DNA of 64,000 bases from assembly GCA_029945425.1 (NCBI GenBank), contig JAQSDV010000002.1, forward strand, positions 1,061,960-1,125,959, given 5' to 3'. This document shows positions 1 to 8,037 of this stretch, in pieces. Every line of letters begins with the position of its first letter. The stretch's first letter is position 1. The stretch comes from a bacterium (GTDB lineage: Bacteria; Pseudomonadota; Alphaproteobacteria; Micavibrionales; UBA2020). The position numbers were made by a program, and so were the translations under genes. A model generated the notes under the pieces. It was given only the letters and a program-made list of their open reading frames with translations, was not told the DNA's origin and did no database searches.

Positions 1-2
1 CG

Positions 3-692
3 ATGTCCGCGCCGACGGCGGAGGGGATTTTGTACGAAGTCGATGCGCGCCTCCGCCCCGCCGGAAATGACGGGCCGCTGGCGGCGCAGCTGGAGGGGTT
101 TTTCCATTATCACCGCAAGGACGCGTGGGTTTGGGAGCATATGAGCCTGATACGTTCCCGCCTGATTTATGCGACAGATGCCACGCGGAAATATTTCACC
201 CAAGAAATGACGAAAATCCTGTCGGTCAAACGCGACGAAAAAGAACTGCGCGACGAAATGATCGAAATGCGCGCAAAAGTCGAAAAACAATTCGGGTCGA
301 AAGACGCGTGGCAGTTGAAATACCGCCGCGGCGGATTGATGGATGTGATGTTCGCGGTGCAGTTCCTGATCCTGAAAAACGCGCATAAAAATAAGGGTTT
401 GTTCGTGCCCGCGCTGGAGGACGCGATCAAAATCCTGAAAACCAAAAAAATTCTGAGCGCGGCCGATGCCGGAAAATTATCCGAAGCGCACCGCGACGCG
501 CAGGCCGCGCAATCGTTTTTGCGGCTTTGCGCGGAATTGCCGTTCGATCCGGTAAACGACCCGCCCGGATTGAAAAAAGCGCTGGCGGAAAGCGTCGGCG
601 GCAAAACGATGGCGTTTAAAACGCTGGCGGCGCGGATCGACAAGTACTGCAAAAACGCGTTTCAGGTGTATAAAAAGACGCTGGGTGCGTAA
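3..692 (+). CDS. glnE: Glutamine synthetase adenylyltransferase GlnE, C-terminal part (5' end outside window)
   Basis: The frame is open to the left edge, so only the last about 229 residues of a protein normally near 900-1000 residues are present. The segment opens with the nucleotidyltransferase signature of the second catalytic domain (EGILYEVDARLRPAG, residues 7-21, with the metal-binding Asp of VDARLRP), followed by the GPLA, WEHMSLIRSR and YRRGGLMDVMFAVQ stretches typical of the family and a helical C-terminal bundle. In the family this domain adenylylates glutamine synthetase to turn it off when nitrogen is plentiful; the deadenylylating domain would lie upstream. The ATG at position 3 is just an internal methionine. 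It ends 157 bases before the convergent popZ-like gene. Confidence 0.93.
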   Translation: MSAPTAEGILYEVDARLRPAGNDGPLAAQLEGFFHYHRKDAWVWEHMSLIRSRLIYATDATRKYFTQEMTKILSVKRDEKELRDEMIEMRAKVEKQFGSKDAWQLKYRRGGLMDVMFAVQFLILKNAHKNKGLFVPALEDAIKILKTKKILSAADAGKLSEAHRDAQAAQSFLRLCAELPFDPVNDPPGLKKALAESVGGKTMAFKTLAARIDKYCKNAFQVYKKTLGA

Positions 693-849
693 TACACGCT
701 AGTTCCTGCCGTTTTCCATGCGTTTTACATGCCTTCCAGCACATAGCGAATTTCAAAAAATCGCGTAATAACAGGTACTTAAAAATACCCGTTTTTCTAC
801 CCTGTCAAAATTTTGATGTGATAAATCAACCGCTTGCAGCGCGCCGAAA

Positions 850-1413
850 TTACTTTTCCAGCGCGCGGAGGCTCAGGCGCTCGATCTCGCGGGCGACCAT
901 TTTCTCGATGACATGCTGCAGGTTCTGGTCGAGCCACTGGCGGAGCAGCGGCTTCAGCACTTCGCGCGTCATGTCTTCCAGCGTCACATTGCCGGGACGG
1001 CCGGGCAGTTCGCGTTCGACCGAGATGTTGTTGGCGAGCAGCCGGGCGAGCGAAGCGACCGCGGCGTCGGCGGTGTCGTCAGAAACGAGATGATCGGTAT
1101 CGTCCACCGCTTCGTCCTCCTCCGGGCTTTCCTCCAGCTCGATGCGCGGCGCGGGCTTCGGTGCCTCCACGACGCGTTCGGTCAGGTCGAGAATAGGTTC
1201 AGGGCGTGCGGGCGGCGGCGGCGTCAGCGGACGCGGCGCCTCGATCTGTTTCGGCTTGGGGGGAACGGGTGCCGCGATCGATTCAGCGGGCTTGGCGGGT
1301 TTCGCCGCAGCCGTCGCCGCATCTACGGGCGTGCCGTCTTCGGAAATGATCTGGCGGATAGATTCCAGAATTTCCTCGATCGACGGTTCCTGTTCGGTCT
1401 TTATTTCAGCCAT
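850..1413 (-). CDS. popZ: PopZ-like polar organizing protein (DUF2497)
   Basis: 187 residues. The N-terminus carries the family hallmark EPSIEEILESIRQIISED (residues 9-26), a short helix that in Caulobacter PopZ binds client proteins. A Pro/Ala-rich acidic linker follows (about residues 35-125), and the C-terminus has the conserved helical oligomerisation region (TREVLKPLLRQWLDQNLQ, then a charged helix ending ERLSLRALEK). PopZ forms a polar matrix that anchors chromosome origins and cell-cycle proteins, restricted to alphaproteobacteria. Length matches the family. The start has GAGG just upstream. It lies downstream of pcm on the same strand with a 117-base gap. Family assignment is strong; the polar function is inferred. 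Confidence 0.85.
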   Translation of the reverse strand: MAEIKTEQEPSIEEILESIRQIISEDGTPVDAATAAAKPAKPAESIAAPVPPKPKQIEAPRPLTPPPPARPEPILDLTERVVEAPKPAPRIELEESPEEDEAVDDTDHLVSDDTADAAVASLARLLANNISVERELPGRPGNVTLEDMTREVLKPLLRQWLDQNLQHVIEKMVAREIERLSLRALEK

Positions 1414-1530
1414 GGCCTCGTCACATTCATCTGGAATCAGGGTATCAAAAAACCCTTCAATATAAAAGTTTTAGGTGATTTTCCTGCCAAAGGCGAGTCA
1501 GAATTCACCGCAACCCTTAATTCTGTAAAT

Positions 1531-2193
1531 TTAAAAGACGAAGGACTGCTCCGCCTCGAAGCCCACCAGCGTCGGCGTCGCGGCATCAAACAGCACGCGG
1601 GTCGAGAAATGGTCGCCATGGCGCTCGATCAGCACCGCCTGCCCCATATGCCCGTGTTTCGACACAACGGTGACGAGACGCCCGCCATCGGCCAGCTGGT
1701 TCTTGATGCCTTCCGGCACGGCAGAAACAGAACCGTTGATCAGGATGACGTTATAGGGGCCTTGCGCCGCGTAGCCTTCGCACAGCTTGGCCTGACGCAC
1801 GACGACGACGTTGATGATGTCGAGATCGTGCAGCAGCTTGTCCGCCTCGTTCGCCAGCGTTTCCTCGATCTCGAGGCCCACGACCGTGCCGGCCAGATGG
1901 CCCATGACAGCGGTGGTGTAGCCGGTGTTGCAGCCGATATCGAGCACGATATCGGATTTCTGGATGTTCGCTTCCTGTATCAGCCGCGCGATAATCACGG
2001 GCTCGCGCAGGTAACGGCCGTTGCCCAGCGCCACGTCTTCATCGACATAGGCGAAACCCTGCAGGTGGCGCGGCACGAATTTCTCGCGCGGGATCTTGCG
2101 CATCGCGCCGATGATCGCATCATCCGTCACCCGGTTGGGGCGCAGCTGGCAATCCACCATGTTTTCGCGTGCTTTTTCAAAAGTTTGGGCCAT
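1531..2193 (-). CDS. pcm: Protein-L-isoaspartate O-methyltransferase family protein
   Basis: 220 residues. Starts with the family N-terminus (ENMVDCQLRPNRVTDDAII) and the REKFVP/GNGRYLREP segments, then the SAM-binding motif I VLDIGCNTGYTTAVM (about residues 83-97), an acidic loop (LEIEE) and the later motif YNVILINGSVSAVP. The classical enzyme repairs isoaspartyl residues by methylating them with SAM; this alphaproteobacterial subgroup often has a shortened C-terminus and its substrate is less certain. The ATG at 2193 has AGGA five bases upstream. Cytoplasmic. It precedes the popZ-like gene and may be transcribed with it. Confidence 0.87.
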   Translation of the reverse strand: MAQTFEKARENMVDCQLRPNRVTDDAIIGAMRKIPREKFVPRHLQGFAYVDEDVALGNGRYLREPVIIARLIQEANIQKSDIVLDIGCNTGYTTAVMGHLAGTVVGLEIEETLANEADKLLHDLDIINVVVVRQAKLCEGYAAQGPYNVILINGSVSAVPEGIKNQLADGGRLVTVVSKHGHMGQAVLIERHGDHFSTRVLFDAATPTLVGFEAEQSFVF

Positions 2194-2408
2194 TATCCTG
2201 ATCCGTTATAAGACTCGGGTTTTGATGAGGATACTATACACCGAAGGCAGTACCGTAAAAGCCCATTTTTTAAAGCACAATCAACAGGCTGGCAAAAAGC
2301 CTTGTCTCGGCCGCGCAAGGGCATTATAAAGTCTGTCAGCTTGCCGGTTCACTCTGCCGCTCCGGCGCTTGTATATCGTTTTGGATATATGTTTCGTTTG
2401 CTGGCTAT

Positions 2409-2482
2409 GGCGCGGTGGCAGAATGGCGATGTAGAGGACTGCAAATCCTCGAATGCCGGTTCGATTCCGGCCCGTGCCTCCA
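2409..2482 (+). tRNA. tRNA-Cys (GCA)
   Basis: Full cloverleaf: the 7-bp acceptor stem GGCGCGG pairs with CCGTGCC (one G-U), the anticodon stem GAGGA/TCCTC encloses the loop CTGCAAA with anticodon GCA, the T-arm is CCGGTTCGATTCCGG, and CCA is encoded at 2480-2482. A short T-run follows at 2486-2491 and may end transcription. It stands alone between pcm (divergent) and a leftward unknown membrane gene. Confidence 0.97.
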
Positions 2483-2579
2483 GCCTTTTTTATCCCCCGT
2501 AGACGCTCACTTCAATCTCCGCACTTCCAGAAATTCCGGGGGTACTGCTGGCGATATTTGAATTACTTTATGCTCTGCA

Positions 2580-3263
2580 TTATAAGGTTTTGTTAGATTT
2601 ATGTATTGCCACCATAGTTTCCAATTGAGCTTGTAGGGACGGGAAGAAACGTATGGTTTTTTCCCACACCAGTGCGCTCGCGACCATATACGCCGCTCCG
2701 GCTGCAATCCCCACCAGTTCTAGAAATAATGTAAAAGCCGTAAAACTGAGGCTGTCTTGCAACCGATAGTGCGAGATGAAACGCATCGCAAAGAAATGCG
2801 GCAAGAAAATACAGGCCATTCCTACTGTGGTACCGCCTAATGCTCTTAAAAACCAAAGCTCCCGGCTTCCGCCGAGAAGTAGCTGCTTGTGCGTGAGTAT
2901 TGGCACATGGAAAAATCGAAGATCAACACCGATACGCGCCCTTAGGTAGACAATAATAGTAAGCACTATAACTGGCAGTGCCATAAAAAGCGGAAACACC
3001 CTCGGCAGGTAGAATTTATCTTTCAATAACGAAGCGCGATCAACTAAAAAATTTAAAGAGGCCCCCGCGTCAAAAACCAAAAGGGCTATAACAAAAGTCC
3101 CGATGCTTAGAATGAGGCCGAATAGTTTATAACATAGATAATCAGCATCATTCTCTAAGCGAAAATTAAAATGAACAATATTGATAGGTATAAACCAGTT
3201 GCGACGCAGTTCCAGCGCAGGCACGTAAATCACTCTATTAAGCAAGTTTTCTAAAAAAGACAT
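2580..3263 (-). CDS. Unknown multi-pass membrane protein
   Basis: 227 residues with no domain I recognise. Four hydrophobic segments are visible at about residues 47-65 (FGLILSIGTFVIALLVF), 90-107, 140-160 and 178-200. The N-terminal 45 residues and the loop 110-135 are polar, so a four-helix inner-membrane protein is likely. Codon use differs from the neighbours: third positions are much richer in A/T (many tta, aaa, ata codons), which suggests recent acquisition or weak selection. It ends about 100 bases from tRNA-Cys and starts 11 bases after the lipoprotein gene stop, so the two may be co-transcribed. A real gene is likely from its length and coherent hydrophobic pattern. Confidence 0.6.
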   Translation of the reverse strand: MSFLENLLNRVIYVPALELRRNWFIPINIVHFNFRLENDADYLCYKLFGLILSIGTFVIALLVFDAGASLNFLVDRASLLKDKFYLPRVFPLFMALPVIVLTIIVYLRARIGVDLRFFHVPILTHKQLLLGGSRELWFLRALGGTTVGMACIFLPHFFAMRFISHYRLQDSLSFTAFTLFLELVGIAAGAAYMVASALVWEKTIRFFPSLQAQLETMVAIHKSNKTL

Positions 3264-3274
3264 TCAACAAATCT

Positions 3275-4054
3275 CTATTTATTCACCTTACCCCGCCCGT
3301 CATTCCTGAACCCCCGCCAGATCGAGGCGCGGATTTCGTTGCGGGTTTGGGCGTCGATGCGGTCGGTTTCGGCGCGGGATAAATGTTTGGCGGCTTCCTG
3401 CATCAGGGGTTTTACGCGTTTCCAGTCGGCCATGAAAATATCGCTCTTGTTCGGCGGCAGGTCGGACAGGCGGCCGTTGTAAAACGTGCCGTAGTCGAAG
3501 ATACCGTTTTCATGCCAGCCCGCGATAAAGACGAATGCCTTGTACGCCTTCGCCCATTTTTTCTGATCGTAATAAAGCTTGCCGAGGTTTTCGTCGCAGC
3601 CGTTTTGCGCGATGTAATGCTTGCTCGCGCAGGCCGCCAGCCATTTTTCCGCCAGCGCGTCGTTTGCGGCGCTGCGGCGGCTGCCGGTGCAGAAACGCAC
3701 TTCGCCCTTTGTCTTGCGCGGATCATACGTCCATTCGTGATCGGGCCCGCCCGCATAACTGACGCGGGCGATGTAGTGAAGGCCGAGCATCTGTTGCGCG
3801 TTCAGGCGCGCCTGCCAGTCGTGGCTGCGGGTTGCGCGCGTCAGCCACTTCACCGTGTCGCGCCCTTGATCGGCCGCAGGTTCGTTGAGACAGGCATCCC
3901 AGCCGATATCGTAAGCGGCATAGCCATCTCCTGCCAGCGCGGCGGCTTCGCGCGCGGCATTGTTGGGATATTTCTTGAAGGCCCCCTGCTGCGGGGCGCA
4001 GGCGGCAAGGGCGAGGGCAATGGCGAGGGTCAGGACGGGCTTGAACGGGCGCAT
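3275..4054 (-). CDS. Lipoprotein with Sel1/TPR-like helical body
   Basis: About 259 residues from the chosen start. The ATG at 4054 is preferred over one 21 bases upstream because AAAGGAG lies at 4061-4067, ideally spaced, and the protein then begins with a clean lipoprotein signal (MRPFKPVLTLAIALALAAC). After the lipobox cysteine the mature part is rich in Ala, Trp and aromatic residues arranged in short helices resembling Sel1 or TPR units (for example LAEKWLAACASKHYIAQNG and LGKLYYDQKKWAKAYKAF). No catalytic motif is seen. Probably an outer- or inner-membrane-anchored periplasmic scaffold. The product is unknown beyond that. Confidence 0.72.
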   Translation of the reverse strand: MRPFKPVLTLAIALALAACAPQQGAFKKYPNNAAREAAALAGDGYAAYDIGWDACLNEPAADQGRDTVKWLTRATRSHDWQARLNAQQMLGLHYIARVSYAGGPDHEWTYDPRKTKGEVRFCTGSRRSAANDALAEKWLAACASKHYIAQNGCDENLGKLYYDQKKWAKAYKAFVFIAGWHENGIFDYGTFYNGRLSDLPPNKSDIFMADWKRVKPLMQEAAKHLSRAETDRIDAQTRNEIRASIWRGFRNDGRGKVNK

Positions 4055-4130
4055 AAAAATCTCCTTTAAAATCAAAGGCTATATTACGGCATGGGTGGAG
4101 AAAAAATGGTTAACGGGGCGATTTTGGCGA

Positions 4131-4158
4131 TTGACATATTCTGGATATGCTTTACAAA
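4131..4158 (+). promoter_or_regulatory. Probable sigma-70-type promoter for the 58-aa gene
   Basis: A perfect -35 hexamer TTGACA (4131-4136) is followed after 16 bases by TACAAA (4153-4158). The predicted start of transcription is about 35-40 bases before the small gene at 4204, which has its own terminator, giving a compact monocistronic unit. Predicted by eye only. Confidence 0.45.
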
Positions 4159-4203
4159 CAGCGCCAGTACCCATAATTAACCCCTTTTATCCGGAGCCTC
4201 ACA

Positions 4204-4380
4204 ATGGACAACAACAAAAAAGCCTCTTCCGCATTCAACCGCGTCGCTAAAGGCGCTCTCGCAGGCGCAGGCATCGCTATCGTCGGCGCGGCTATCCTGC
4301 CCGTCGTGACCGTTTCGGCTCCCGTTGTGATCATCGGCGGCGTCATCGGCGCGTGGATCAACAGCCGCAACAAGCCGTAA
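4204..4380 (+). CDS. Small membrane peptide, 58 aa, unknown
   Basis: 58 codons with GGAG at 4193-4196, seven bases before the ATG. The first 15 residues are polar (MDNNKKASSAFNRVAKG). The rest is one long Gly/Ala/Val/Ile-rich hydrophobic stretch (residues 16-50) with a Pro in the middle, ending in a basic tail (NSRNKP), as expected for a single or hairpin transmembrane peptide. It sits between a good promoter and a strong terminator, which argues that it is genuinely expressed. Gly-rich helices of this type resemble small stress or toxin-like membrane peptides, but there is no specific match I can name. Confidence 0.65.
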   Translation: MDNNKKASSAFNRVAKGALAGAGIAIVGAAILPVVTVSAPVVIIGGVIGAWINSRNKP

Positions 4381-4407
4381 TCTGGCCTGATCGGCTTTAA
4401 GCTTTTG

Positions 4408-4443
4408 AAAAACCGGCGGGTCGCAAGACCCGCCGGTTTTTTA
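4408..4443 (+). terminator. Strong Rho-independent terminator
   Basis: Near-perfect 12-15-bp stem: AACCGGCGGGTC (4411-4422), loop GCAA, GACCCGCCGGTT (4427-4438), followed by six T. Located 28 bases after the stop of the 58-aa gene. Confidence 0.93.
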
Positions 4444-4549
4444 TTGCGACGTAGCCGCGGGTTTTTATTACCTTTTATTCAGCGGGAACATAAACGCTAA
4501 ACTGGTTGTTTGACGGGGGCAGAACAGTAACCGGCAAAGGAACACCCCC

Positions 4550-5233
4550 ATGTCCACCAACCCGCCCATTCCCGACGATATCATCACCCCCGCGCAGGCA
4601 CCGGATTCCGTGCAATACGTGCTGATGATCACCGCCGACAAGGTGGAGGACCTGGAGTTTTTCTATCCCTTCTACCGCCTTGTGGAAGAAGGCATCCGCG
4701 TCGATGTCGCAACGCCGTCGGGCGGCGCGTTCAAGGGCAAGAACGGATATGAATTGAAAGAGACGCTGAAGATCGAGGGTCTCAACCCCGATGCCTATCA
4801 CATGCTGATCATTCCGGGCGGCAAGGCCCCCGAAGAACTGAAAAAGAACGAAGCCGCGATTGATTTCGTCCGCGTCTTCGCAAGCCAGGGAAAAACCATC
4901 GCGGCGATCTGCCACGGGCCGCAGCTGCTCGCGACCGCAGGCGTGATCGAGGGCGCGACGCTCTCCGGCTATCCCGAAATCCGCGGCGAGATTGAAGCAG
5001 CCGGCGCGGCCTATGCGGCGAAAGACGCGCTGGTCAGCGGGCAGTTCATCACGGGACGCTGGCCCGCCGATCTGCCGGCCTTCACCAAGGCGGTCATGAA
5101 GCAGCTGAAGGTGCAGGCGGGTCAATTGTCGCTGGTGCCGAAGCCGGAGATCAATTCCGACGACGCCTCCCCGCTCGCCAATGCAGATGCAGTGGCGGAG
5201 CAGATGAAGTCGAGCTTCCAGACGAATGCCTGA
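4550..5233 (+). CDS. DJ-1/PfpI family protein (class I glutamine amidotransferase fold)
   Basis: 227 residues. The core (about 22-190) shows the family order: first strand YVLMITADKVEDLEF with the conserved acidic residue near 33-36, then VDVATPSGG, the substrate-pocket strand MLIIPGGKAPEELKK, and the nucleophile elbow AAICHGPQLL with Cys121-His122. Relatives act as chaperones/deglycases, proteases or hydratases; this sequence does not say which. The C-terminal 35 residues extend beyond the usual fold and are polar. AAAGGA lies 8-10 bases before the ATG. Cytoplasmic, monocistronic, convergent with the lipid-kinase gene 14 bases away. Confidence 0.88.
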   Translation: MSTNPPIPDDIITPAQAPDSVQYVLMITADKVEDLEFFYPFYRLVEEGIRVDVATPSGGAFKGKNGYELKETLKIEGLNPDAYHMLIIPGGKAPEELKKNEAAIDFVRVFASQGKTIAAICHGPQLLATAGVIEGATLSGYPEIRGEIEAAGAAYAAKDALVSGQFITGRWPADLPAFTKAVMKQLKVQAGQLSLVPKPEINSDDASPLANADAVAEQMKSSFQTNA

Positions 5234-5247
5234 GTAGCGGGCGCTTC

Positions 5248-6228
5248 CTATACCGGACGATAAACGGGCAGCGCGAGCGGCAGCACTTTCACGTTCAGCG
5301 GATATTGCGCGTTCTTCGGCTCGCCGTCCAGAATGACGGGCAGGTTGCCGCCTTTTTTATTGCCGGGCTGGATGATCAGTTCGGGCGCGGTCACGACCTT
5401 CACCGATCTCGCTTCGGTCCATGTGCCGTCCCACATCTTCGGCACGATCATCGCCATGTTATGCGGGCCGCCCTGAAACGCGTAGAAGCCGAGCAAGCCA
5501 TCGGCATCGCCCTTCGCGAGAATGTTTTCGATGACGGGTTTCAAGCCCTCCGCCGTCGGCTTTACAAAACCGCTATTCGCGCGCGGCATCAGCTGGTTGT
5601 TGGTGACGATGAACAACCTGCCTTTTTGCTCGATGCCGTCGACATCCAGTTTCGCCTTGCGGCCCGCAACGATGCCGAACACGGTGGACAGGAACTTTCC
5701 CGCGGCCTTGAAATATTTCTTGTCGCGCCACAATTCGCGCGCGGCATAAAAATCGACGCTGTTCTGGTCGATCATCAATCCGACGAGGAAATTTTCGCCA
5801 TTCACGTTGCCGACATCGACGCGGCTGCTGGCGACGTTTTTATACTGTTTCGCCGCATCGCGGAAATCTGCCGCGAAGCCCAGCTGGCGCGCGAACAGGT
5901 TATGCGTGCCGAGCGGCAGCACGCCCAGCGTGATATCGTCGCGGCCCATAAACTCCGCCGCTGCCGTCAAAACCGACCCGTCGCCGCCGCCCAGGATAAG
6001 GCCACGTTTGCCGCCCTTGTTGGCTTGCGTCCAGTCGCGGACAGTGCCCGCGATCTCTTTGCCTTCGATGAAATTGATGCTGCCCAGACGCGCGCCGAGT
6101 GATTCCTCCAGCCCCTTTTGAACTTCAGCTTCGCCCAGTTTCAGGACGGTGCCGGAACGCTTGTTGACGATGACGTCAATTTTTTCAGCGTTTTCAGTGG
6201 TTTCGGGAGTGGCTGCAGGAAGGGTCAT
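5248..6228 (-). CDS. Diacylglycerol kinase-catalytic family (YegS/BmrU-type) lipid kinase
   Basis: 326 residues. Contains the family ATP-binding motif LILGGGDGSVLTAA (about residues 77-90) and the downstream LGVLPLGTHNLFARQLG motif; the early IDVIVNKRSGT strand fits the first beta strand, and the C-terminal half ends with a beta sandwich (LPVILDGEPKNAQYPLNVKV, compare the DGE motif of the family). Members phosphorylate diacylglycerol, sphingosine or related lipids at the inner membrane. In this copy the usual 'PLGTGND' is PLGTHNL, a common variation in environmental members. The exact lipid substrate cannot be read from sequence. Confidence 0.85.
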   Translation of the reverse strand: MTLPAATPETTENAEKIDVIVNKRSGTVLKLGEAEVQKGLEESLGARLGSINFIEGKEIAGTVRDWTQANKGGKRGLILGGGDGSVLTAAAEFMGRDDITLGVLPLGTHNLFARQLGFAADFRDAAKQYKNVASSRVDVGNVNGENFLVGLMIDQNSVDFYAARELWRDKKYFKAAGKFLSTVFGIVAGRKAKLDVDGIEQKGRLFIVTNNQLMPRANSGFVKPTAEGLKPVIENILAKGDADGLLGFYAFQGGPHNMAMIVPKMWDGTWTEARSVKVVTAPELIIQPGNKKGGNLPVILDGEPKNAQYPLNVKVLPLALPVYRPV

Positions 6229-6381
6229 GATTTTTACTCTATAGTTTATGAATAATCAGCTTTGTCATACACCTCCCTATTCGAAACCGCAACCCCCTGC
6301 CCGAATTTATCGCCGTACCATAAAAAAAACTGGAATTCCGCGGCGTAATCCACTAAACATCTATGACCACAACGTCTTTGT

Positions 6382-6456
6382 TCCTTGGTAGCTCAGTGGT
6401 AGAGCAGGCGACTGTTAATCGCCCGGTCGTAAGTTCGAATCTTACCCAAGGAGCCA
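6382..6456 (+). tRNA. tRNA-Asn (GTT)
   Basis: Acceptor stem TCCTTGG pairs with CCAAGGA; the D-arm is GCTCAGTGGTAGAGC; the anticodon stem GGCGA/TCGCC holds loop CTGTTAA (anticodon GTT); the T-arm is GTAAGTTCGAATCTTAC; discriminator G and encoded CCA at 6454-6456. The unshifted reading frame of the neighbouring ligase gene would run into this tRNA, one reason to think that gene is frameshifted. Confidence 0.97.
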
Positions 6457-6466
6457 TTCTTTTCGA

Positions 6467-8037
6467 TTATGCCCCGACCAGTTTCCGCACGTTTTCCAGC
6501 GTGTCTGCTTCCTGTGCGGGTTTATCCCAGCGGATGCGGTTGATGCGGGGAAGCGGAGCGCGACGCCGGATTTGTGGCGGGGGCTTTCATGGGCTGAATC
6601 GAACACGACCTCGAACACCAGTTCCTTTGACACCTCGCGCACGGGGCCGAAGCGTTCGATGGTGTGGCTGCGCACCCATTTGTCGATCAGCAGCAATTCG
6701 TCATCCGTGAAACCGAAATACGCCTTTCCGACCGGCACGATCTCGTTCCCCTTCCAGACGCCGAAGGTGTAGTCGGAATAAAACGACGACCGCTTGCCAT
6801 GCCCGCGTTGCGCATACATCAGCACGGCGTCGATCAGCCGCGCCTCGCGTTTCCATTTGTACCAGAGCCCCTTTACGCGGCCCTGCTGGTAAATGCTGTC
6901 CTTGCGTTTCAGCATCAGGCCTTCATGCCCCTGCTCCTCCGCCCCCTTCACGCGCACCTCGGCCAGCGCATTCCAATCGTCAAATTCTATTACCGGAGAG
7001 ATATCGAGACGCGGGTTCGGATTGCGCGCCAGCCATGCGACAAGGCGCAGGCGGCGCTCCGACAGCGGCAGGTGCCGGATATCCTCGTCCCCGTCGAACA
7101 GCATGTCGTAAAGGCGCACAAAGGCGGGATAATCCTTCTGCATTTTCGCGCTGACCGTCTTGCGGTTCAGGCGTTGCTGCAGGGCATTGAACGACATCGG
7201 CGTAAAATCCTGACCCGCCAGCAATTCGCCGTCCAGCACCGCGCTGCCGTTCAGCGTCGCCATCAGGTCGGGGAAGGTATGTGCGATATTGTCGCCGGTG
7301 CGCGAAAACATGGTTTTCTCCGCCTCGCCCAGCCCGAGCTGCACGCGGATGCCGTCCCATTTCCATTCGGCCTGCCAGTCGGGTGGGTTCATCGCGGGAA
7401 AATCTTTTTCCTCGTCCACCGGATGCGCCAGCATCAGCGGATGGAACACGCGGTGGCGGTGGATTTCCGGTATCGGCCCGCGCCCTTCCAGCCATGCAAA
7501 CAGGTCGAGATAGGGCGGCGCAAGCCCGTGCCAGATATGTTCGATATCATCGAGCGTCTTGCCGCCCAGTTCCGCCAGCGCCGTTTTCGCGATGCGCGCG
7601 GAAACGCCGATGCGCAGGTTGCCGGTCGCCAGCTTCACAATCGCCCACCGCTCCGTCGGCGAGGCAGATGACAGATGCGCGGCAATCGCGGGCGCGAGTT
7701 TCGCAGACGGCAGCGTCGACAGCTCCTCGATCAAGCCCGACAGCGTCGGCAACGCCTTCCCGTCATGTTCAGGCCAGATCAGCGCGATGGTTTCAGCGAG
7801 ATCCCCGACGTAATCATATGACATTTCAAACAACGTCGGATCGACCTTTTCCAGTACGACATCCTTCAGCAGCTTCGCCTTCACGTTGCGGAACGACAGG
7901 TTTCCGGTCAGCACCGCCAGCGCATAGCCGCGGTCGGGATCGGGCGCATCGCGAAAATATTGCGTGATATAGGCGATTTTCTGGTTGCGCGACGGGGTCA
8001 GCAGCAATGCGTCGAGGAAGGCGGCGAAGGTTTTCAT
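6467..8037 (-). CDS. Cisplatin-damage-response ATP-dependent DNA ligase (apparent C-terminal frameshift)
   Basis: About 523 residues in the corrected frame. Seen: N-terminal DNA-binding domain, adenylation motif EWKWDGIRVQL with the Lys nucleophile at about 225, motif III AVLDGELLAG, motif IV GLMLKRKDS, motif V YKWKREARLIDAV, and an OB-fold. The family seals nicks in a damage-repair cassette with an exonuclease, a helicase and PdeM. After HKSGVALRFP the frame slips: reading a C-run of four at 6547-6550 as five restores RINRIRWDKPAQEA and a stop at 6467-6469, the usual C-terminus. As given, translation reads 34 foreign residues into tRNA-Asn and stops at 6442. It overlaps the exonuclease gene by four bases. 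Confidence 0.9.

Noticed and set aside
913..2211. 432-codon + strand open frame over popZ and pcm
   Set aside because: Antisense to two recognisable genes; composition is that of reverse-strand GC-rich DNA without conserved motifs.
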